DNA of 64,000 nt from Callaeas wilsoni (taxonomy: Eukaryota; Chordata; Aves; Passeriformes; Callaeidae). Where the stretch lies: assembly GCA_013398955.1 (NCBI GenBank), contig VWPU01008489.1, forward strand, positions 1 to 64,000, given 5' to 3'. This document shows, in pieces, positions 49,690 through 63,337 of the stretch. A program made the position numbers and the translations under genes. Below the pieces are notes generated by a model, which was not told the origin of the DNA, made no database searches, and saw only the letters and a list, made by a program, of their open reading frames with translations. Numbering within the stretch: the stretch's first letter is position 1; every line of letters begins with the position of its first letter.

Positions 49690-52600
49690 GTTTTTGTTCT
49701 TTGGGTTTTTTTTTGGTCTATGAGTTGGGAGATAGGAGTGATCTCCTTGCCTTCCCAATCGCTAAGCAGAGTGATGAGATTGTCATGAAAAAATAGTTTT
49801 ATAAGACTGAGGATGATGTTGAAGCAACACGGCTTGGTCATACCTGGCTGAGAGAAGATTGAGTTGGCTTTGCTTTTGCTGACATTCCTTTCTTGGCTGA
49901 ATTGTTAGCACTGTAAAATCTACCAAACATTTTGTTTTATCCCTACTTCAAGCCTTTCTATCCTCCTATGTTTTTTCTATCCTTTGTCTTTTCTAAAGAG
50001 CATGTTTGCAATTTAGAATTAGCAAAGGGAAAGGTGGGCTTGATGGGTTTCTGATACATGGATCAAAGTCCCTCTCTTAGGACTTTCCATTCACCTAGAT
50101 TTGATTTTCACACTCTTAGTTGTAAGCCAGAAGAACAAACAAAGGATAGAATTTTTTTCCATTTAATGGATAGATACTCCCTTCAGTACTTAAAAAATTT
50201 AAATAATAAGCCTATTCCTTTCTCCAGAGGTGCTCTGAGGGTGCCACTACATGATGTTCTCGGTGCCAGCAGATGTAACCCTATGCACCAGCTCATGTTC
50301 TCTGCTGTTTACATTCCCCTGTTTCATTGCTTCACATGGTTGTTGAGGTTTCTCCCTGGTACTGAGCATCTGTGTTGCTTGTCTAGTTTGAAAAAAATCT
50401 GTTTTCCCAGTATTTGTGTGTATAAATTTCTCTTTTAATTGTAATCAAATGCAGAAAGCTTGAAGGGTATTTATATAGATCAAAACTCAAGGTCTTGGAC
50501 TGGGAATTTAAGATTGTTAAAGTACCCCATTTTCATGTTTGTGTCTCTAAAATTTAATTTTATAATTCAAAAGGCTATGGATTTTCTTAATTTGAAAAAT
50601 ATGGATGAAAAGAGTAATTCCCTTGTCTTAGGCCTGCTTTCTTAACCTAGAGATCAGTTCAGTAAATCAAATGAAGTGCCCCTCAGCACTTTTCCAGCAT
50701 TTTACAATGCTTCATTACTGCAGATAAATGTAGTTATAGTTCACATAATACGAACACAGAATTCTTGTGCAGGTACTTAATTGAAGCGGATAAATTTTTA
50801 CGCAGCAGTACTTTGTTCCTCCTAAATCTTTAGTAGTCTGTGGGTAATAATATAAGTGGTAGTAGTGTTAGGTGAACTTTTCTAATGAAAAGAAAAAATA
50901 CTCCACTTTGTTTTGTGTTTTCACTTTCTGACAACAAATGAAATGAAGGAGGCTTATATTCCAAGGAATTATAAAGGGCTAAAAAAACATAGATCTCCAT
51001 AAAGAAACAACATTTGTAAGTTTTATGGTTAAATCAGCCATTGCTTTGCTGACCAATAAAATGGAAAATGTGTGCTTTTATAGGTTTATAAAAAAGGCAA
51101 ACTCCAGTTGCATGAAAAATAACTTTCACCGATTGAGTACAGGTGGTGACTTGTTTAAACTCTGAAGATGTAAAGGCTTAGTATGCATGACTGAAAAAGG
51201 GAACATGGCACAATAAAAAGTCTTCCTTTCTTTACTCATCAATCCTTTGGGTATTCCATGTCAAATAAATGTTACAACAATTTACAGTAAAAGTATACAG
51301 TGGAAGTGCCAACGTTAACACTTCTTAGGATTGGACAAGGTCCAAATTTTTCACACCAATATTTAATGTGAAGTAAAATGTCTTTTCCATTGGAAGTGTC
51401 AGCTGTAACATGCTTTCCTATATTTGGCAACATGCTCATGTGAAGTATAAAGTCAAATGCACATGATGTTCCTTTTATTTCAACCATGATAAATTGTGTT
51501 CATTTGTTTAAGTGCAAGTGGCAGTTTTAGTGTTCCTACTATAAATTTTGGTTAGCTTCTATTGACATGCTGTATTAAACTTAAGAAAAACAAATTACAC
51601 TTCACCCATTTTAATTGACTAAATGTGTCAAAAACACAATAAGTATAACACGAAGGGTCAGAGTCTCAGACTTCTCCATAATGGGTGTCATGGCAAGGAT
51701 CCAGCTTTTTGTGCATTTCATTATTCATAAAGTTTTAGTATGAGGCGTACGTTTAACATTCACTTCCACTTCAGATTTGTAGCTTAAAAAAAAAAAAAAT
51801 CTCGCGTTCTGTTCTCATTGCACTCACTTGTAATGTTAAAAGTTTCGGTTTTTTTTTTCTTAAGGTGATAGTACTGATGAATATAGATGAACCGTTATAA
51901 ACATAAGATTTCAAAACTGACTTTGGTATTTGAAGGAATGAATTCATGATTTATGTAGTATAAATGGATTTGTGTCAAAACCCATGCTTGAGACCATGGT
52001 TAGGAATCCCTGAGACCAGTTTTCTAAATAGACAAGTGTAGTTGAGTGCCAGATGAAACTTGGCATGCCCTGTTCCCAAAGGATTTGAATGGAGCCTGCC
52101 ACTTTTAATGCATGCATTTCATGCTAGAAAATGGATGTATATTTTTGTCTTCTGGAAATCTTCACCTGTTTTCTGGATTTAACAATTGAAAATTAAGGAA
52201 AACCACTAACAGATTGTATGAGTATTGGCAGAATGCCCCTAAGCACTGAAATGCCTTCATGGAGTTTAAGCCATTTGAATGTCTAAGCGTGGAGTCATTC
52301 TTGTGAATACTGAACAAGGGATCAGCACTTGTTCTAAGTGCCAGAATGCTTCTTTCTTTTGCTCTCATTGAAGCATAAGCCTGTGTCCACTGGAAGAGTT
52401 CTGGTCTCAGCCTGAATCTCTGCCTGGTTAGCTGTAGCAAGGTGGAATGGTCAGAGAGCAGACAGGCTCAGACTGCAGGTAGGACTTTGAGCAGTGTTTA
52501 GCAGCTTTCTTGGGTTTCCAGCAAATCCTTTCCACTCCATCCATCTTCTGGTAAGCAGCATGAAGAGGATGCCATGTGCTGCCAGATACCGGCAGGCTGT

Positions 52601-55600
52601 ATTCACACGAACAACACCATCTTTCTGTTTTGTACATTTACATCTGGTGAACTCCTGCCATGGCTATGCAATGGCAGGCAAAACCTTCTCCTGCCCCTGC
52701 TTGCTCTTGTTTGTTGTGCACCTGGTGGTGTAAAGACATTCCTCTGGCCTGAGCAGCAGCAGAGCCTGACTCTAATGCCAGTGGTAAAAAAAAGATGGGT
52801 AGAGATATACAGTGACATTATCCAAAAGTAAAAATCAAAACCTTCAGCTTCAATGGGTGTTTTTTTAGCCTTCAGTGTTCCCTACCTTCTGGAAATTTGA
52901 TAAGATGTATGAGCTCCATAATTGTTAAGGAGGAATTAAGAGGTACCTGAGGAGCTGGGAACTATTTGGAGGCAGTTTATTTCTACTTCCCTAAAGAAGG
53001 GGGAACAGCTGGGAGTAGATCTCTCACCCTGAGGGTGGTGCTGGTCTTTGTCCGTGGAACAGGAGTGAGGAGGAGCGCCGAGCTGCCCGCCCCACTGCTG
53101 CCAGCGTGGTTGCACACTTACGCACAGAGAGCAAGGCGCTCCAAGAGCGTCCAGGAGTTACCTGAGCCTTCAGCCTGTGCTAGAAACCCAAGTCCAAACC
53201 CTGATAGAAGGAGTCCAGTGAGGCAAAAGGGCCTTATCTCTCTGAAAAGGTGATTTATTCTCATATTTGCAGCCTTCTGCACTTGCGCTGAACAACGTTG
53301 TTCAACTCTCCAACTTTACCCACGGTTTTGCAGTTGTATCCTGTTGTAGGCACTTCCACGGTAAGTCAGCTCCTAACATGCTGCATGTGGAACATTTCTC
53401 TATTTTTGAATTTTTGATACAAAAGATCACTCTTTTATTCAGAGGCACCTGGCTGTATCCATCCAACTAGAAAGTGTTAACGTGGGTGTCTTTTGTTTCA
53501 AGGTAAATTTTATTTGCTTTTGGGGGTTTTATGATCCTGTCACAACTTAAACAACTCATTTCATAAAGGTATTTTTAGCTACCAGAAAAGGTTATGCATT
53601 CCTCAAGACTGAAAATACATCAGCTGGGATCATATATATACACTATCCCAAAGGGAACTTAAAACTTTCTTCATGAGAGACTGGACGACAAAAACTCTCA
53701 AAAGTTATAGCTCAGGAGGTAGGAAACCTAACTAACTTCATGAATATTGTCAACAGAACAGGCAGTGCTGCCTGTAGCTCCATTTTCACGCCACTTTCAC
53801 TACAGAATCACAGAATATTCTGTTTTAATATGATTTTGCCAAGCTAACCACAGAATTCTTCTTTGTTGCTGGTTTGTTTTTTTTTCTTTTCCACCTTTGG
53901 TGGAATATACCTCTTTATAGAGTTAGCTCTTTCAAACAAAAAAAAGGAGAAAAAAGAAAGAAAAAAGTTTATTGAAAATCTGTCCTGTAACTAACCCATA
54001 CAGCCTTAAAATTTGGAAGTGAAAAATATTGCATCTGCTACTCAGAAAGTGCCTTTTACTGGATTTCTAATGGTATGCCTAAACTTGGCCAAGGTAAGCA
54101 CATTCAACACCTTCCACTGCAGCTACAGCATCAAAGAAATACTATCTGCTGGGATCCCCCCTTAGAGTTTAGCAGTTAATTTGCTGAGTATTTCGTTGGA
54201 GCTGAGTATGCTCCAGGCAAGAGCTGGCAGGTTGACAGTTTTCCCTGAAACTGCAAAATCTGGCTATTGTGGGACAATGTGAGTATGGGGACTGGAAGCA
54301 GAGACTACCTCACTAATTTTCTTTCCATTCATACTTAGGCATACTTCATACTATAAAGAAAAAAGAAGAAATTCACTGCAATGAAAAGGAGAACCCACCT
54401 GGGTGTAATAGACTGCAAAGGTACGGAGGGCAGGGCTGGGAACTGATACTGTAGAGAAAACCTTTGTTTTTACTATATAGTTAAAATTATTCAATAATGC
54501 ACAAGCCAAAAAAAGGCAAAATAAAAATTTGTACAGGGCAATTGAATTGTGGTGATTCCTCTCTTCTGGTGCTTCACTTTCCTTGAATTGTTCCTTTAAA
54601 GTTTCTTGTGTATGTGTTTTATATTTTACTTTTTTTGTGGATATATAAAAATAGAATTTGTAATTTACTGCTATTAGAAGACACAATATTAATATTACAC
54701 TGTCACAAAATTATAATATTACAATAAATAATGTGTCAATTGAGCTTTTGACAGGTATAGGATCCATGGGCTCCAGCAGAGATTCATAAAGTTGACCAGA
54801 AGATTTCTATATGCATCAGAATTGTATTAGAACGATACAATTACCTGAGAGATCATTCTCATATTACATTAGGAAAACAATGACTAAAACAAGCAATCAT
54901 TTCTTTCAAAAGCACCAGCTAAAGGATATTTGTCTCAAATGTTGCTTTGCAGAAAATTTGATTTATTTCTGCCTCTCAAATTTGAAAATAGTATATATAT
55001 CCAATTTTGATAGCCATGACTTTTTATTATCTTGACCTTTGAAAATCTTGGCCTAGGACTGTAAATGGGATATATTAATGGTTTTGAAAATCTTAAGAAT
55101 ACAGTTTTATTTTTTCGTTGAATGGCCAATTACCAATTTTGTAGAGAATACAGAACTATTTCCTTTGAAACAGTCCTGGCTTTATGGTACTCTTAGTGCC
55201 AACATTGCACTGCGGAAGTCTCTGCCCTCCAATAAAGCACTGTACTACAAGAAACTGTGTTATCTGACTACAGCAACCAAGAGTCAGGGAGATAAACAGG
55301 TTCACACACAATCCAACCCTTACAGAGAAACACTGGTGTCTCAAAAGCTCAAAAAATTATTTTGACAATCCAGAGTGAAAGAAGCATGACAAATAGTCAG
55401 TGCCACTGAAGCACTCTCTGACATTGATAATGCAGACTTCCACATTTCTCCTTCACCTCAAGGTTAAAGGCAAAACCCATCTGGATCTGACTGAAGTCAG
55501 GTTCCTGCTGTGTTTAATATAGCACCACCACTATAAAATTATTGAAAATATTCTGCATTGTAATCTACGTGTTTCTAGTAGGTGTGTCACCTGAGTTTTC

Positions 55601-58600
55601 TCTGAGAGGTACTGTGAGAAACACTCCACTGTACTTCACTGCTACTTATCAAGACTGTGAATCCATGTCATACATACTCCCCTTGTAATTCTCTGCATTG
55701 TCTGTTAGACCACAGTATTTTTCCGTTATTTCATAAATAATGTCAATCAGCCCTGACATTCTTGGCAGTGCTCCATACCAATCCCTACTGCTAAAACTTG
55801 TTCATCGTGGGAAGGTAAATTTTGCTAGTTCCTCATACAATTATCAACTCATTTCCACCGAGTTTTTCATCCTACAGCATCCCTTCTTTGTTTTTCTACA
55901 TACAGTCTACAAAAGATCTAAAGTGCCCTCACTCACTCACACATACATACAAACACTGCTCTGCCTGTAACTGACAAGCAGCATCTTCATATACATTTTG
56001 TGTGAGCATAGAAATTAATTCTTATCATATTTATCTGTTCTTTCCTTTGCTTTAGATCTTATCATGGGTCCAGAACTCACCTTGACACTTGTTGTAAAAA
56101 TGTACATACTTCTTTTCCTGCCAATAACATTCAATTATAAAACTGTAGTCCCCAGAAAATAAACAAAGCTTTCCACTAATCTGGAAAATATCCTGCCAAG
56201 TACCTGGTAGAAAAGTCCATAGATTTCTTATAGTCAGATGTAGTAACTGATGATGTGTAAAATATTCTTCTGTTAGATAAAGAGTATGTCTGTATTTCAG
56301 TGTTGATTTTCTTTTCTCCTTTTATACATGAAATCAAAAGGTATCTTTACATTTTACATTTAAATACAGTAAACCCTGTGTATAAACACTGGATAAACTA
56401 TACAAAATAATGTTTTTTTCCTTCCTTAATATCTGCATAAAATATTTTAAAACATAGAAATATTAGTAACTCTTGTGTTCTCAGTAGAATAAGTATCACA
56501 AAAGCCCTGAAAACTAACTAGGTGACAAACTTGTCAAAGAGGCATGTAGGAATAAATATGAAAATTTCTTCAACTACAAGCTTTGAAGCAAGTAAATGGA
56601 GGTTGCATATGGCATCACTGCATAACAGAAACAGCTACACTCCTTCTGGCTGCCCGAGAGATGTAATCCACATATCTATTTAAAGCTGTTGATGCACTGA
56701 GGAATTTGGACAGGGAAATGCAAGAATGCTGCTTATGGCAGTATGAGCTCCAGTCCCTTTGGAAATTTGTCAATAAAATATTATTGGGATGCACCTGCGT
56801 GGACTTAACTGGATGTGCCTGAGATTTAGCAGGAATTGGTAGATAGAAAGAGGCTACTCCAGGTCTGTGAACTTCTTCCACCTTTCTGGGAGACCCATTT
56901 TTCCTAAAAACCCAAACACACATCAACAGGAATGAATGATCTTCATTCACTCAAATAGCTGTCCTACAGTGGGAGTCTCTTCAAGATTTTTGAGGTATTA
57001 GAAGCTTTCATGAGTGTTTATATTAAATTGCTAAGTGGTTTATTATAGAAATAAGACTCAAGTTTTTTCTTGTGTGTTATTATTATTAATTTATAGACTG
57101 TTGTTGTTGGCAGTGCTGAACGTCATGGATAATCCTTGCTCCAAAGAATTAAGTAGAAGGAGCTGAAAATATTTTCCTGCTTGGAACATTTGCCACATCA
57201 GGGAAATTAATGAAATTAATGAAGTTTGTTAGTGTTTATTACTGAAAGCAGGCCAGGGTGAACTTAACAGGTTTGATAAGCCGTGAATATAGGAGAACTG
57301 TAGGTGTGCCTAATTCACAGGTGTGCCTTGTGGCAGCGTTCACAGCAGACAGCTCCCACAAGACTGCCCGGAAAGTGCTCCTCAGACTTTGCAGGCTGGA
57401 AGCGTTGACGCAGATGGGGGACCCATAAGCTCGTCTCAGATATCCAGGAGCACAAGATATGTTTTTCAATCCATCTGACTGCAGCAGCTTTGCTCTGGGA
57501 AGAACGATATAGTTTAATAGGGCAATGTATAGAGATATCAAAGCCAACTGATTTGGGTATGGCTACTAAACGTTACCGTGGGGAACTGGGCATCACAAAT
57601 TTCTTTGGGAATGCTTTGGTGGAAATCTGTGTTCAAGCAGTTGATTTGTTCACATATAGTGGTCATTTGCACACAATTTTCATATGTTCAACAGCCCAGT
57701 TGAGTTATTTAGGCTTTTTTTTTTTAGTGTACCAGATGTCTAGAATGTACAAAGAAACAGACAAACTCTACTTCAATTAAATAGAAGTTCTAGACTGAAA
57801 AGGAGGATTTATCCACCAAATAAAAGTAGAATGATAACCCAGTTCACAGTAGATATGGTGACATGGACTAGATTTCAGGTCTGCAGGTTCTTTATCTCAC
57901 TGAAAACTATCAAAGACCTGAAAGCTTTTTGACAAAATCTGGCACAGTGCCACAAAACTTCAGTTTTGATAAACTGCTGTCTTTCTAGTAAAACAAGGTT
58001 ACATTGGAAAATTCTGGACTCACTAGATTCATCTAAACAGATGCTGACAATATGGTTCAAACATACGGGTTATGGAGGGAGACAGAGCAAATTACAATTT
58101 GTATTTGGACTCTAATCCCACACTAAGAAATGTGTAGCCTCACTGCCGAGCACTGGTAAAGCCTTGATGTGGGATTCGGGTCATGGCCATGGTCAGTTAC
58201 GACTGAAATTCTCCGTAGAAGAAATTTGTAGTGGCCTTGGTATAATTCTGCCATCACATTCTCACCTCTGCAGTGTGAGCAAAGGCATTCCGAGTGTGTC
58301 TTTTACCATATCTGCCCTGGCCGCAGACATGACAGTGTATCTGGCAAAGTTGCAGGCCAGATGTATGGCTCTTTAGCTTTCCTTTCGGGACATTTGGCGG
58401 GGCTTCAGTGATGTAACAGTGTACTGCCTTCTAAACCTTGATGCACATGACAGACCAAGACTAATGGTTTCCTTTAAATCTGGGGCTGAATACCACTGCT
58501 GACTTTGAAAATTCCAAGAAATATAATTTCACTTTAGATCACTATAAATTTATAAGCTGTTGTACAGTGAAGGAGTAATCTCATGGGAAATGAGCATAAA

Positions 58601-61600
58601 CCTATTATATTTTCATTAACAATCTGTTTTCACCATTGACTTAATCCACACTTACTGTAGTGGAATTTGATTATGCATTATAAAGCACCATAAAACAATA
58701 TTAGGTATGTATCAAAGTATGCATTTTCCTGGTCATGTTGAATTACTAATTTCCTTTGTTTAAAATCTTGGGTCCTTTCTATCTAACTCAAACAAAGACA
58801 GAATGTGTGTTTACTGTCATCCACCTGAAAAGCAACATAGTAATTTCTTCTGTTTTCTTTTTTCTTTTCATTAATGTCTCTTTTCTACAAGAAAAGAAAA
58901 GATAATAGAATAAATGGGGAATAGAAAAGAAAATGGAAAGAAATATTTAAATAAATTTAGTATATTAATCTGATTTGAAAATTTTTTTTTTATGCTCTGC
59001 ACCTTTCTTTTTATTTGATTGTGTAATAGCTATACTTGAAGACTCCCCTTCAGAGTTCAAGTCTACAAAACACCAAAAAAATACTGATCTATACAGTGTA
59101 ACCCAGTTCCTTGAGCTGTCTCAGAGATGTGGAATGACCAGGGCTTTGGGAAGGGGCAGTTAGGAAGGCTTTAAATTTGGCATGTGTGTGGTTTTGGAGT
59201 AAACCCATATTTTAAAGTATGATGTGGATTTTTATGTCACTGTTGCCTGGATGGTTCTTCTGAAATCTGGAATTCCTTACTGTCACACAATTATAGCTTC
59301 TGTGTTTTGTGAATTAGAGAAAATAGCCTACAGAAATGTCAGGCTACTTTTTATGTACTTCATTGCCTAGTGGTCAAGTAGTTTTCCTGCATATAAAAGA
59401 TATTATTTTTTAAAATTATTTCATCTGGTAAATCATTAACACAGGAAGTCAGCTACTTGAAAGTGAGCTCATTGATCAGCATAAAGTAAATTAAATATGT
59501 TATGTTTCACACAGTCCTCAGATAGCTGGCTGGTATTTCATAGCAGCTACAGTTGCAAAGGACTGAGGAGAATTTAGCATTACAGTTTTGCAAACAGCGT
59601 TTCAGGTTGGTCAGCTGCACCAGTTTCATAGCAAAAATCAAGTCTGATGGTGTTTATTTTAAAAAAATTGCTGAAGAGTCTGTGCAACATAGAATGACCT
59701 GATTATACAGAATGTTTTGCATGCACCAATGTACCAGGACAGAAATAAAGGATAAAGAGAAGAGTATAATTGCAAGGAAGAGATTTTATGCGTGAAAAAC
59801 ATTGTACTTCCTTTGTGACTGTTCAAAATGGATATAAAAAGATAGGAAAAAAAAAGAAGCAAAATGCTAGCAAGTTTTCTCTTTAGCAACTTGCTTTTAC
59901 CTACTTTGATAATAACACAATGTTCAAGCACAGAGGAAAAAAGGGGAAAGGTCTTGGAAGTTATATTGATAAACTATGTGTGGATCCCACAGCTGGCATA
60001 AAATATCTTGTTTGGGCTGTAAAAATATATTAGTATGTCATGTTATCTTCATAAATTCTTCCAACACATAAGGTGGGTAGTGTCCCCCCGAATCCCAGGA
60101 CTCATTACCATTTCTGCCCGCTCTTACCATTCATCAGCCTCTCTGTCATACAGAGCAGGCACGCGGTTGGGGCCCGAGCATTACGATTCTGGAGGGGCAG
60201 ATACTGAGTGAGTTATTAGCTGTGGCAGACAGCCCTGCTCCCAAACACTCCTGAGAAGGTTCTTCACTTAGGCAAGCAACAATTACGATGGCATTCCCAA
60301 CCTGGGGAATGCCAGAAAGTTCTGAATAGAGCCTGTGGGTTTCAGTTTTCCCTTTACAATGACTCTGATTAGGCATTAATCATGATTTCCAGAGCTTTCC
60401 AAAGTTCACCAAAGAAGTTCAAGCATCTAGGACATTCGCAAGTATTTGTATTCCACTAAAGCAAATCAATTTACATGTTATTCTTGTTTGTAAGAAAGCT
60501 ATAAATCCTATTTCTGTGTGAAAAGTTATAATCTGAAACCCCAAGCAACTGAGAATTTGTGTCTCCAGCTCAACGTGAGACAGGAAGGAAACCTGTAAAT
60601 TAACACATGAATTATATTGCTTTTCACAGTCGTATGTGCTTAGAAGCACCAGACCATTTTCCTTTTCATCCTTTTATAAAATTTTGTGTTTCTCAAATTT
60701 ACACATTTAAAAATAGCTCTAATTAAGAGGACTGTCTGTTTTCCCTAATATTTATTGTCTGTTTGCTCTAATGATGAACATTTGATTTATTTAAAATGAA
60801 ATGATTATTTTTTCTTACTATTTGGAGGCAGGGAAAATGGTACACTTTTCCAGACAGCTAATGCCGGATTAAAAATTAATTAGGTATTATTTAAAAGTGA
60901 TATTGATTGATTTTGATAGATAAAGCCTGAGTGGTCCATGTGCCTATCTTATTTCCAAATGACTTAGGAAGTAAATCAGTTTTAGCAGGAAATTAACTAA
61001 CTTTGGCCTGTAATAATGTCAAGATTTAAACCTCCTATTTTTTGTTTAGGATTTCACTGATCTGGTATGATGAAGTGACGTTTGCTTTTAGTCAAATCAG
61101 CTTTGCTGTTTGTTTCACTGCAGCACTAAATCTTGCAGAACTAACACCGGTGACAACTTTCCGTTTTCTGTTTGATACACTACACATTGTCAACAGCAAG
61201 ATGAAGACTTGAAGCAGGAGCGCCACAGAGGAATTGTTAGTTAAAATGTATTTGCTTTCATATTTTCAGAGAAGTGCTTAAATTATGTATTAATTCTTAT
61301 GTTCTGGTCTTATAAATGAAGTTTTTTATTTAAACTACTTAAGTTGGTCTGCTGTTTAGATTATCAGTATAGGATATATATAGATGGGAAAATACCTAGG
61401 AAATGTTATGATAAAATTAAGAATAGCAGTTTAAAAAGAAAGCATGAGTCAGTTTATGAGATTGTATCCTAAAAGGCATTCCCTTTGATAGTAAAGGAAA
61501 TTTCCGCATCAATTTTGATGCATAACTCTCAGTAGAGCACATATAAATATTGGTCATTTTCAAAGCACATCATACATCACACAACTGCAGTTTTCATATC

Positions 61601-61936
61601 CATTTTTACATATTTCAGTTCTAATTTGGTCTCCTTCCACTTCCAAACAAAGACAAAATAAATACCTACATTTAAAACTGTTTCCCACGTATCATTTTCC
61701 TGAGCTGTGAAGACTGAGAGTAGAAGGGAGCAGAAATGTGTTCAGATGCTCATGAAAAATACTTTCCACTGCACAACAACTGAGGAAAGCCTTACACTGA
61801 TGCTTTTGTTTAATATGAAGAATTTTTGCATGAAAACTGCGTGATCTGCTTGGAAAAATGAAATTCCAGTTTTGTCTCAAAAGCCAAAGTGTGTTTTGCA
61901 ATTGTGCTCTCCCACTGGTTTTCTTGCCTTTTCCAG
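49690..61936. other. AT-rich gene-poor stretch with a few CpG patches
   Basis: No gene recognised. GC-richer patches occur at 53050-53250, 57300-57480 and 60080-60400. The longest frames (126 codons at 50058-50438 plus; 111 codons at 56615-56950 minus; 102 codons at 57239-57547 minus) have no recognised domains. Only the last has codon-like composition and several CpGs. A short sequence at 53805-53820 resembles a CR1 tail but has no supporting body. Confidence 0.4.
60080..60400. promoter_or_regulatory. Candidate enhancer with inverted TEAD-like sites
   Basis: CpG-bearing, mixed-GC patch in an AT-rich desert. At its centre, 60289-60314 is a perfect inverted repeat: 10-base arms TGGCATTCCC and GGGAATGCCA separated by six bases. 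Each arm holds CATTCC/GGAATG, the MCAT site bound by TEAD factors. A CAATTACG homeodomain-like site lies immediately before it and a GATTAGGCATTAATCATGA tract follows at about 60366-60385. Function is inferred from motifs. Confidence 0.35.
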
Positions 61937-62103
61937 TAAGCACCATGGGCAGTATGCTGTACTTGACTCTCTTTGCCCTGGTGACAAGCAGTTTTGGGGA
62001 GAGTGCAAAGTATCTTATACATATTCCTGCTCCTGTCCTGGCAGTGGTGACATGGAAAGCCTTGATGCCAGCCCTTCTACCGATGCTGCGGCCCAGGCTA
62101 CAG
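61937..62103 (+). CDS. Predicted internal or first coding exon of an unrecognised gene
   Basis: The segment is bounded by a strong acceptor (GTTTTCTTGCCTTTTCCAG, ending at 61936) and a consensus donor (ACAG|GTAATT at 62104); it is 167 bases long. Two frames are open throughout. Frame B starts at the ATG at 61945 in the ideal Kozak context GCACCATGG. It encodes 53 codons ending in phase 0, with a signal-peptide-like N-terminus (MGSMLYLTLFALVTSSFGES). In that case 61937-61944 is 5' UTR. Frame A is an internal exon of phase 1-1, 55 codons with four cysteines clustered in its first two thirds, a layout used by extracellular modules. The two readings are mutually exclusive and sequence alone does not settle them. 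No neighbouring exon was identified, and neither translation matches a family I can name. GC content is clearly above both flanks, as expected for an exon. Confidence 0.42.
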
Positions 62104-63282
62104 GTAATTCTCTCCACAGGATTTTAAATAAATCTCTGCATTAAGTGACAGTCTAAATCTTTAATGATAACTGGTGTTCCTAGACCTCAAACACTGCAGA
62201 TAGCAGATATTATGGGCTCTTGCTTCTTAGGAGGTAATTTTTCAATCACACTAATTTTCTTAACCTTAGCAATTTCTACATATTATTTCATTTTTTTCCC
62301 TGTTACTTTTTTTTGCCACCAAAGTACTTTACTGTGACTTACAAAATATTTGGAAAATCTCTCTTTCAAAGCTAGACTCTCTAATCACATTGGAAGGAAA
62401 CAAATCTTTCTCACTCTCTTCATATTGGATTATGTCAAAGATTAGCTTCGATTTAAGCAATGTTGTACGAAGTTTTGCAAAGGATTTTCTTTTTAAACTA
62501 CAACCATATGTTTTACTCCATTGAAACAGCTTACATATTGAGTATATGAGATTGATTGATGACATTTGCTCCAGTCATTTCACTAGTCATTTATTCATTT
62601 AAGGTTAGGTTAAGGATGTTTATTAAATGATTAGCAAAGCAACTCATTGATCATTGTTCCCTGTTTCTGGCTAGAAGCAACTGAGGAGCAATGATTTGAA
62701 ACAAAAAATATACTAGCTTTTTATAACATGAATATACAGGAATATTAATTACTGTTTTGCAACTTCTTTATCATAAATACTTGTAGCAAATACATTACAG
62801 TTCCCCATAAAAAAAGATCCCAAACAAGGCTACAGAATGAACAGTCACTGGCCCAACAGCAGCCTAATCCCATGCCTCTCTCTTTCCTCTGTTTCCCACT
62901 CACCAAAACAGATCGTAGTACACATCACCCTAGTTTCCAGTTTTCTTCATTGGCACACAGTTGAATATTCAAAGTCACCTTCTTTCTATATCGTTTGAGG
63001 AAATGGATCCAAGATGCTGAAGAGGCCACCTTGCCTCATGAAGCTGCAGCCTCCCTCTTGATGCTCTCCCTCTCAGCTTCTCAGCAATTGAGCTTTCTCT
63101 GTCCTTAGTGATGTTTCAATAGAGTGGAGCTTGGTCTTTCCTGGCAGACTGCCTGAGACAACAAAATTCCTTTTTCCAGGAAGGAAGAGCAACATGGGGA
63201 ATCATTATTTTCAGTTCATATGTAGATACTGCTTTCTCTGATCCTGGTCTTCCACAAAGCAAAGCAAAAGTAGGTGAGAAAT
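62104..63282. other. Putative intron or intergenic DNA
   Basis: AT-rich, then moderate GC from about 62860. No coding exon recognised. If the preceding exon is real, this is the start of its downstream intron. Confidence 0.35.
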
Positions 63283-63337
63283 GGGAAGGGAAGGGAAGGG
63301 AAGGGAAGGGAAGGGAAGGGAAGGGAAGGGAAGGGAA
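63283..63337. repeat. (GGGAA)11 microsatellite
   Basis: Eleven perfect GGGAA units, preceded by GAAAT and followed by an A-rich break. The repeated GGG tracts separated by two bases satisfy the simple G-quadruplex pattern, and the other strand is pure pyrimidine. Confidence 0.95.

Noticed and set aside
49489..49841. Lys/Glu-rich and Phe/Leu-rich frames of 67-95 codons
   Set aside because: They are translations of the 18-bp poly-T/CTC minisatellite and have no start, splice or domain support.
50058..50438. 126-codon plus-strand frame
   Set aside because: No recognisable domain, weak composition and no splice context.
53803..53823. ACAGAATCACAGAAT-type sequence resembling a CR1 3' tail
   Set aside because: Only about 15 bases match and no CR1 body follows on either side.
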